A DNA stretch of 56,312 nucleotides, taken from contig DUSC01000072.1 of the NCBI GenBank assembly GCA_012842935.1, positions 1 to 56,312 on the forward strand, read 5' to 3'. The notes below the pieces were generated by a model. The model was not told the DNA's origin, searched no databases, and saw nothing but the letters and a program-made list of their open reading frames with translations. The stretch is from Hyphomicrobiales bacterium. GTDB taxonomy: Bacteria; Pseudomonadota; Alphaproteobacteria; Rhizobiales; Rhizobiaceae. A program made the translations under genes and the position numbers. Below, piece after piece: positions 51,304 through 56,312 of the stretch; the stretch's first letter is position 1, and each line of letters opens with the position of its first letter.

Positions 51304-52161
51304 ATGAGACTTCTACGCTACGGACCGCGCGGCGCGGAGCGCCCCGGACTGCTCGACGCGGCCGGCAGGGTCCGCGATCTCTCCGCCCATGTCAGGGACA
51401 TCGGCGGCGAAACGCTCACCCCCGAGGGCCTCGACCGGCTGCGGGCGCTCGATCCGTCGTCGCTGCCCCTGGTCGAAGGCCGGCCGCAGGACGGGCTGCG
51501 CCTCGGCCCCTGCGTCGGCGCGGTCGGCAAGTTCGTCTGCATCGGAATGAACTACGCCGACCATGCGGCCGAGACCGGCGCGCCGATTCCGGCGGAACCG
51601 ATCGTCTTCGCCAAGTGGACCAGCGCCATCGTCGGCCCCGACGACGACGTCGAGATCCCGCGGGGTTCGGTGAAGACCGACTGGGAGGTCGAACTCGGCG
51701 TCGTCATCGGCAAGCCCGGCCGCTACATCGACGAAGCCGACGCGATGGACCATGTCGTCGGGTACTGCGTCGTCAACGACATCTCCGAACGCGAGTTCCA
51801 GCTCGAGCGCGGCGGCCAGTGGGACAAGGGCAAGGGCAACGACACGTTCGGCCCGCTCGGACCGTGGCTGGTCACCGCCGACGAGGTGGCGGACCCGCAG
51901 AACCTCCGCCTCTGGCTGGAGGTCGACGGACGCCGCTTCCAGGACGGCTCGACGCGCACCATGATCTTCACGGTGCGCGGGATCGTCGCCTATCTCAGCC
52001 GCTTCATGAGCCTTCAGCCGGGCGACGTCATCTCCACCGGCACGCCACCCGGCGTCGGCCTGGGGCAGAAGCCGCCTGTCTTCCTGCGCCCCGGACAGGT
52101 GATGTCGCTCGGCATCGAAGGGCTCGGCAGCCAGCGCCAGCGCGTCGTCGACGCCGCCTGA
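51304..52161 (+). CDS. 2,4-diketo-3-deoxy-L-fuconate hydrolase (FAH family)
   Basis: A protein of 285 residues. The FAH domain (about 75-285) has CIGMNYADHAAETGAPIP, the acidic site DWEVELGVVIG and VVNDISEREFQLERGGQW, the set found in 2,4-diketo-3-deoxy-L-fuconate/L-rhamnonate hydrolases and ureidoglycolate lyase-like proteins. It should split the diketo acid to pyruvate and L-lactate, the last step of the non-phosphorylative fucose route. The ATG at 51304 begins the family sequence MRLLRYG. It is upstream of fuconate dehydratase, which supports the call. Confidence 0.9.
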   Translation: MRLLRYGPRGAERPGLLDAAGRVRDLSAHVRDIGGETLTPEGLDRLRALDPSSLPLVEGRPQDGLRLGPCVGAVGKFVCIGMNYADHAAETGAPIPAEPIVFAKWTSAIVGPDDDVEIPRGSVKTDWEVELGVVIGKPGRYIDEADAMDHVVGYCVVNDISEREFQLERGGQWDKGKGNDTFGPLGPWLVTADEVADPQNLRLWLEVDGRRFQDGSTRTMIFTVRGIVAYLSRFMSLQPGDVISTGTPPGVGLGQKPPVFLRPGQVMSLGIEGLGSQRQRVVDAA

Positions 52162-52182
52162 ACCAGTTGAGGAGACCGTTTC

Positions 52183-53478
52183 GTGACACGCATTGTCGAC
52201 ATGCAGGTCCTCGACCTGCGCTTTCCGACTTCGCTTCACCGCGACGGGTCGGACGCCATGAATCCGGACCCCGACTATTCGGCCGCCTACGTCATCCTCG
52301 AGACCGACGGGCCGCACCGGGGCCACGGGCTGACCTTCACCATCGGCCGCGGCAACGATGTCTGCTGTGCCGCCATCCGCGCGATGCGCCATCTCGTCGT
52401 CGGCCTGGACATGGACTGGGTCGCCGCCGACATGGGCCGGTTCTGGCGGCACGTCACCTCGGACAGCCAGCTGCGCTGGATCGGTCCCGACAAGGGCGCG
52501 ATCCATCTCGCCACGGGCGCCGTCGTCAATGCGGTGTGGGACCTGTGGGCCAGGATCGCCGGCAAGCCCGTCTGGCGGCTGGTCGCGGACATGACCCCGG
52601 AAGAGGTCGTGCGCTGCATCGATTTCCGCTACATCACCGACTGCATCGGCCCCGCCGAGGCGCTGGCTCTGCTCCGGGCGCGCGAACCGGGCAAGGCCGA
52701 TCGGATCGCTGCCCTCGAGCGCGGCGGCTACCAGTGCTACACCACCTCGGCAGGCTGGCTCGGCTATGACGACGACAAGCTGAGACGGCTGTGCCGCGAG
52801 GCGGTCGACGCCGGATTCGGCTACATCAAGATGAAGGTCGGGCGCGATCGGGCCGACGACATCCGCCGCCTCACGATCGCCCGCGACGAGGTCGGCCCCG
52901 ACATCAACCTCATGATCGACGCCAACCAGGTCTGGGAAGTCGACCAGGCGATCGGCTGGGTGCGCGAGCTCGCCTTCGCGAGACCCTGGTTCATCGAGGA
53001 GCCGACCAGCCCGGACGACATAGAGGGCCACCGCAGGATCCGCGAGGGCGTGGCGCCGGTAAAGGTCGCGACCGGCGAGATGTGCCAGAACCGCATTGTC
53101 TTCAAGCAGTTGATCATGCGCGGCGCCGTCGACATCGTCCAGATCGACGCCTGCCGGCTGGGCGGCGTCAACGAGGTGATGGCCGTCCTTCTCATGGCTG
53201 CGAAGTACGGCCTTCCCGTGTGCCCCCATGCGGGCGGCGTCGGATTGTGCGAATATGTCCAGCATCTCGCCATGATCGACTATGTGTCGATCGCCGGAAC
53301 CAAGGAGGGACGCGTCGTGGAGTACGTCGACCACCTGCATGAGCACTTCCTCGACCCCTGCGTCGTGAAGGACGCCGCCTATATGCCGCCGCAGCGCCCG
53401 GGATTCTCGATCGAGATGCGGGCGGAGACGTTGCGCGACTACCGTTTCCACCCCGTCCGCCGGGCGGGGACGGCATGA
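52183..53478 (+). CDS. L-fuconate dehydratase (enolase superfamily)
   Basis: An enzyme of 431 residues that removes water from L-fuconate to give 2-keto-3-deoxy-L-fuconate. Active-site residues Lys216 and Lys218 (YIKMKVG), metal ligands Asp246 (LMIDANQ), Glu272 (FIEEPT) and Glu299 (VATGEM), and the Asp322/His349 pair (QIDACR; CPHAGG) are each two positions before those of the Xanthomonas enzyme as I recall them (Lys218, Lys220, Asp248, Glu274, Glu301, Asp324, His351). The start is GTG 52183, with TTGAGGAGACC upstream. The next gene overlaps its stop. Confidence 0.95.
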   Translation: MTRIVDMQVLDLRFPTSLHRDGSDAMNPDPDYSAAYVILETDGPHRGHGLTFTIGRGNDVCCAAIRAMRHLVVGLDMDWVAADMGRFWRHVTSDSQLRWIGPDKGAIHLATGAVVNAVWDLWARIAGKPVWRLVADMTPEEVVRCIDFRYITDCIGPAEALALLRAREPGKADRIAALERGGYQCYTTSAGWLGYDDDKLRRLCREAVDAGFGYIKMKVGRDRADDIRRLTIARDEVGPDINLMIDANQVWEVDQAIGWVRELAFARPWFIEEPTSPDDIEGHRRIREGVAPVKVATGEMCQNRIVFKQLIMRGAVDIVQIDACRLGGVNEVMAVLLMAAKYGLPVCPHAGGVGLCEYVQHLAMIDYVSIAGTKEGRVVEYVDHLHEHFLDPCVVKDAAYMPPQRPGFSIEMRAETLRDYRFHPVRRAGTA

Positions 53479-54509
53479 AGGCCTCGGACATCGTCCCCCT
53501 GCGCGCCGCGCGGCCCGTTCCGCTGACACGCATGGGCTTCGGCGGCGCGCCGCTCGGCAACCTCTACCGCAAGGTGCCGGAGGCGGACGCACAGGCCGCG
53601 GTCCGCGCCGCCTGGGAGGCGGGGATCCGCTATTTCGACACCGCCCCGCAATACGGGCTCGGCCGCTCCGAGGAGCGCATCGGCGCAGTGCTCGCCGGCT
53701 TCGGCCGATCGGCGTTCACCCTGTCGACCAAGATCGGCCGGCTCCTCGTCGACTGCGCGCCGCACGAGGTCACGCCGGAGGCGTTCGTCGACGTGCCGCA
53801 GAAGCGCATCGTCTTCGACTATTCCTACGACGGCGTCATGCGCAGCCACGAAGAGAGCCTCGGACGGCTCGGCCTCGACGCCGTCGACGTGCTGCTCGTC
53901 CATGACGTCGACGTCGTCTCGCAGGGCAGCCGGGAGGCGTCCGACGCCCGCGTGCGCGAATTGTTCGATCGCGGCGGCTATCGCGCGCTCGTCGAACTCC
54001 GCGACGCCGGCATCGTCAAGGCGATCGGCGCCGGGGTGAACGAGTGGGAGGTCTGCGAGAGGCTCATGGGCCTCGGCGACTTCGACTGCTTCCTGCTTGC
54101 CGGCCGCTACACTCTGCTCGAACAGGAGGCGCTGGACAGCTTCCTGCCGCTTTGCGTGGCGCGCGACGTCGCGATCATCCTCGGCGGCCCCTACAATTCG
54201 GGCATCCTCGCCACGGGTGCGGTCGAAGGCGCACGCTACAACTACGCGCCTGCCCCGCCCGTGATCCTGGACCGCGTCCGCCGCATCGAGGCGGTCTGTG
54301 CCGACCATGGCGTCCGCCTTGTCGAGGCGGCACTGCAGTTCGTCGTTGGTCATCCTGCGGTGCGCACCGTGATCCCGGGTGCTGCCAATGCGTCGGAGGT
54401 CGCGGCGAACGTCGCGATCTTCTCGCAACGTCTGCCGGATGCGCTATGGTCCGACCTCAAGGCCGCCGGCCTGCTCAGGCAGGACGCGCCCACACCGGGA
54501 GGAACCTGA
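53475..54509 (+). CDS. L-fucose/D-threo-aldose 1-dehydrogenase (aldo/keto reductase)
   Basis: Aldo/keto reductase of 344 residues. The catalytic tetrad is visible as Asp and Tyr in YFDTAPQYGLG, Lys in STKIGRLL and His in LLVHDVD. The overall pattern (RMGFGGAPLGNLY near residue 19) matches D-threo-aldose 1-dehydrogenase, which oxidises L-fucose to L-fucono-lactone with NAD(P). The ATG at 53475 overlaps the fuconate dehydratase stop (ATGA). This is the first oxidation of the pathway. Confidence 0.9.
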   Translation: MKASDIVPLRAARPVPLTRMGFGGAPLGNLYRKVPEADAQAAVRAAWEAGIRYFDTAPQYGLGRSEERIGAVLAGFGRSAFTLSTKIGRLLVDCAPHEVTPEAFVDVPQKRIVFDYSYDGVMRSHEESLGRLGLDAVDVLLVHDVDVVSQGSREASDARVRELFDRGGYRALVELRDAGIVKAIGAGVNEWEVCERLMGLGDFDCFLLAGRYTLLEQEALDSFLPLCVARDVAIILGGPYNSGILATGAVEGARYNYAPAPPVILDRVRRIEAVCADHGVRLVEAALQFVVGHPAVRTVIPGAANASEVAANVAIFSQRLPDALWSDLKAAGLLRQDAPTPGGT

Positions 54510-54955
54510 TGCTGCGTGGAATAGACCCGATCCTTTCGCCCGATCTCCTGCGGATCCTCGCCGCGATGGGCCACGGCGACGAGATCGTCATCGCCGACGC
54601 CAATTTTCCGGGCGAGTCCAGCGCCCGCCGTCTCGTGCGGCTGGACGGCATCGATGCGGTGCGGGTCGCCCGCGCCGTGCTCGCCATCATGCCGCTCGAC
54701 TCCTTCGCCGAAGACCGCGCCGTCAGCATGGCCGTGGTCGGCAATCCGGCGCAGGTGCCGCCGGTGGTGAAGCTGTTCCAGAAGGCCGTTGACGAGGTTG
54801 CCGACCACCCTGCCCGCATCGTTCCGGTCGAGCGCTTTGCCTTCTACGACCGCTCGCGCGCCGCCTACGCCATCGTCCAGACCGGCGAGACCCGGCTGTA
54901 CGGCAACCTGATCCTGAAGAAGGGCGTGATCTTTCCGTCGGCCGAGCAAGAATGA
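54509..54955 (+). CDS. fucU: L-fucose mutarotase (RbsD/FucU family)
   Basis: A protein of 148 residues that speeds alpha/beta anomer exchange of L-fucose so that the dehydrogenase gets the right form. The catalytic His22 is in AAMGHGDEIVIADANFP, and YGNLILKKGV near the C terminus completes the site. The ATG at 54509 overlaps the preceding stop and has GGGAGGAACC upstream. Its length fits FucU rather than the shorter RbsD of about 139 residues, and the context supports fucose. Confidence 0.9.
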   Translation: MLRGIDPILSPDLLRILAAMGHGDEIVIADANFPGESSARRLVRLDGIDAVRVARAVLAIMPLDSFAEDRAVSMAVVGNPAQVPPVVKLFQKAVDEVADHPARIVPVERFAFYDRSRAAYAIVQTGETRLYGNLILKKGVIFPSAEQE

Positions 54956-55809
54956 AGCGCGTCGATGCCCACCAGCACTTCTGGCTCCTGTCGCGCGGAG
55001 ACTACGGCTGGCTGACGCCGGACCTCGGAGCGATCCATCGCGACTTCCTTCCGTCCGACATCGAGCCGCTGCTCGCGCGCCACGGCATCGCGTCGACCGT
55101 CCTCGTGCAGGCCGCGCCGACGGAGGCCGAGACGCTCTACATGCTCTCGCTCGCCGACCGGCACCCCTTCGTCGAGGGCGTGGTCGGCTGGACCGATTTC
55201 GCCGCGGAGGACGCGCCGGCGGCCATCGCCCGCCTCGCCCGCCATCCGAAGCTCAAGGGCCTGCGCCCGATGATCCAGGACATCGCCGACGTCGACTGGA
55301 TGCTGCAGCCTGCGCTCGAACCGGCCTTCCGCGCGCTCGCCGCGGCCGATCTCGTTTTCGACGCGCTGGTGCTGCCGCGTCATCTCGACAACCTGTTCCG
55401 GCTCGCGCAGCGCCACCCCGACCTGCGCATCGTCGTCGATCACTGCGCCAAGCCGGCCGTCTCATCCGGCGATTTCGCCGGATGGGCCGAGGGCATGGCC
55501 CGTATGGCCGCCGAGACCGCCGCCGTCTGCAAGCTGTCGGGACTGGTCACGGAAGCCGGCGCCGAGTGGTCCGTGGAGCGGTTGCGTCCCTATGTCGACC
55601 ACGTGCTGTCGGTGTTCGGTCCGGGACGGATCCTTTGGGGAAGCGACTGGCCCGTGTGCACGCTCGCCGCAAGCTACGACGACTGGGTCGCGGCGACCGA
55701 ACGGTTGCTCGAAAGCTGTTCCGGCGACGAACGCGGGGCGATCCTCGGCGGCAACGCCGCGGACATATACCGCCTTCAGGTCCCGGACCGGGTCGAATGT
55801 CGGGAATAA
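54952..55809 (+). CDS. L-fuconolactonase (amidohydrolase family, COG3618)
   Basis: TIM-barrel hydrolase of 285 residues that opens L-fucono-1,4-lactone to L-fuconate. Metal and active-site segments are DAHQHFW (residues 5-11), the conserved DHCAKP (about residues 163-168) and GSDWPV (about 226). The ATG overlaps the mutarotase stop (ATGA). It is the last gene of the fucose operon. The family includes other sugar lactonases, but neighbours on both reaction sides make fuconolactone the natural substrate. Confidence 0.92.
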   Translation: MKRVDAHQHFWLLSRGDYGWLTPDLGAIHRDFLPSDIEPLLARHGIASTVLVQAAPTEAETLYMLSLADRHPFVEGVVGWTDFAAEDAPAAIARLARHPKLKGLRPMIQDIADVDWMLQPALEPAFRALAAADLVFDALVLPRHLDNLFRLAQRHPDLRIVVDHCAKPAVSSGDFAGWAEGMARMAAETAAVCKLSGLVTEAGAEWSVERLRPYVDHVLSVFGPGRILWGSDWPVCTLAASYDDWVAATERLLESCSGDERGAILGGNAADIYRLQVPDRVECRE

Positions 55810-55940
55810 GTCGGCCGAACCACCCACTCCCTCCAACGGAATCAATGCCTTGCGCAATTCCGTCCGCATTTTTATCCCCCTGCCTGAAAGACCGCCATAG
55901 GATATGTGCGGCCAATGGAGGCCCCGAATTGGAGGGCACG

Positions 55941-56312
55941 TTGCAGGACCGGCGGACATTCTCGCGCATCGCGGCGGCACTTCTCGCCCTGGCGTTGCTC
56001 GCCGAGCGCGCTGCCGGCCGCTCCTATCCCGTCCGCTTCCTCGTGCTTGCCATTCTCGGCCGGGCCGAGGCCGTGGCGCGGGCGTTCGTCGCCCGGGAAA
56101 TCGGGGGCGGCGGGCCGGGCCCCGACTGGCCCGGCCACGCCGAACCGCCCGTCCTGCACGGCAGTCCCGCTGACGCCGGGATGCTCGCCCTGCGCCTGCG
56201 CCTGCTCGCCGCCGTCCTCGACGCGCTTGCAGGCGCGCACCGCCGTCGCACCGCACTTTCCGCCAGGGAACTTTCCTCCGACGGCGGCGCGCCGTGCCGG
56301 GACCGGCTCGGC
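55941..56312 (+). CDS. Conserved hypothetical protein, cut by the window edge
   Basis: Open frame of 124 codons from TTG 55941 (GGAGGGCACG upstream) to the end of the window without a stop. It begins LQDRRTFSRIAAALLALALL, with a hydrophobic alanine/leucine-rich N-terminal half (about residues 8-45) and a proline/glycine-rich middle. The arginine and alanine content and codon bias fit a coding region of this genome. It resembles a small Hyphomicrobiales hypothetical family, from memory only. No function is proposed, and the start is uncertain. Confidence 0.5.
   Translation, partial: MQDRRTFSRIAAALLALALLAERAAGRSYPVRFLVLAILGRAEAVARAFVAREIGGGGPGPDWPGHAEPPVLHGSPADAGMLALRLRLLAAVLDALAGAHRRRTALSARELSSDGGAPCRDRLG

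Noticed and set aside
51313-53592. Minus-strand open frame of 759 codons opposite the fucose catabolic genes
   Set aside because: The plus strand encodes the diketo-acid hydrolase and fuconate dehydratase with conserved active sites; the antisense frame has no motif.

Overview
The window is about 56 kb of GC-rich DNA from an alphaproteobacterium, most likely of the order Hyphomicrobiales (Rhizobiales). The grounds are the CtrA, ChpT and SciP cell-cycle genes, an EipA (DUF1134) envelope gene, a rhizobial-type FliJ, a NolR-like ArsR regulator and a GbpR-ChvE-GguABC sugar locus. I cannot name the genus. All calls come from reading translations and motifs; no database search was run.

Region 1 (1-13.0 kb) is chromosomal core. 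It holds a type-2 3-hydroxyacyl-CoA dehydrogenase-like SDR, an alpha-methylacyl-CoA racemase, a HugZ-type protein, a NolR-like regulator, an SpoU/TrmH RNA methyltransferase, a membrane-anchored coiled-coil protein and eipA. Then come chpT with a single-domain receiver, ctrA, fliJ, a PqiA-domain protein, sciP, mnmA, a Gfo/Idh/MocA oxidoreductase and a tRNA-Met. The ctrA upstream region is dense in GANTC sites and has CtrA-box-like sequences. A degraded IS3-family remnant lies just after the tRNA (13.4-13.6 kb).

Region 2 (14.0-26.2 kb) is a catabolic island that I cannot match to a characterised pathway. One rightward operon encodes a cyclase-family hydrolase, an FAA-family hydrolase and a fused DctQM TRAP permease. 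A leftward operon encodes DctP, a metallo-beta-lactamase-fold hydrolase, a VOC extradiol-type dioxygenase, a small Rieske ferredoxin, a cupin and a DenD-like dehydrogenase. A NodD-type LysR regulator, an FAD monooxygenase and an alpha/beta hydrolase of the C-C-bond-cleaving kind complete it. The set suggests uptake of an acidic aromatic or heteroaromatic compound, hydroxylation, meta ring opening and hydrolysis. The three transcription units share LysR boxes of the form ATC-N9-GAT, so one regulator may control the whole set.

Region 3 (26.2-35.9 kb) has a diguanylate cyclase, a FadR-type GntR regulator and parts of two ribose/fructose-type ABC importers around a divergent promoter. The two-domain ATPase of the second importer carries one in-frame stop. 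An ABM-domain protein closes the region.

Region 4 (36.2-45.9 kb) is a GbpR-ChvE-GguA-GguB-GguC locus followed by an L-arabinonate dehydratase, a D-galactose 1-dehydrogenase-like enzyme and DgoK. Together they point to non-phosphorylative L-arabinose and D-galactose oxidation.

Region 5 (46.0-55.8 kb) is an IclR-controlled L-fucose locus. It has an ABC importer, L-fucose mutarotase, L-fucose dehydrogenase, fuconolactonase, fuconate dehydratase, 2-keto-3-deoxy-fuconate dehydrogenase and a diketo-sugar-acid hydrolase, a complete route to pyruvate and lactate. The KDF dehydrogenase start is out of frame because of a six-G run. A conserved hypothetical gene runs off the right edge.
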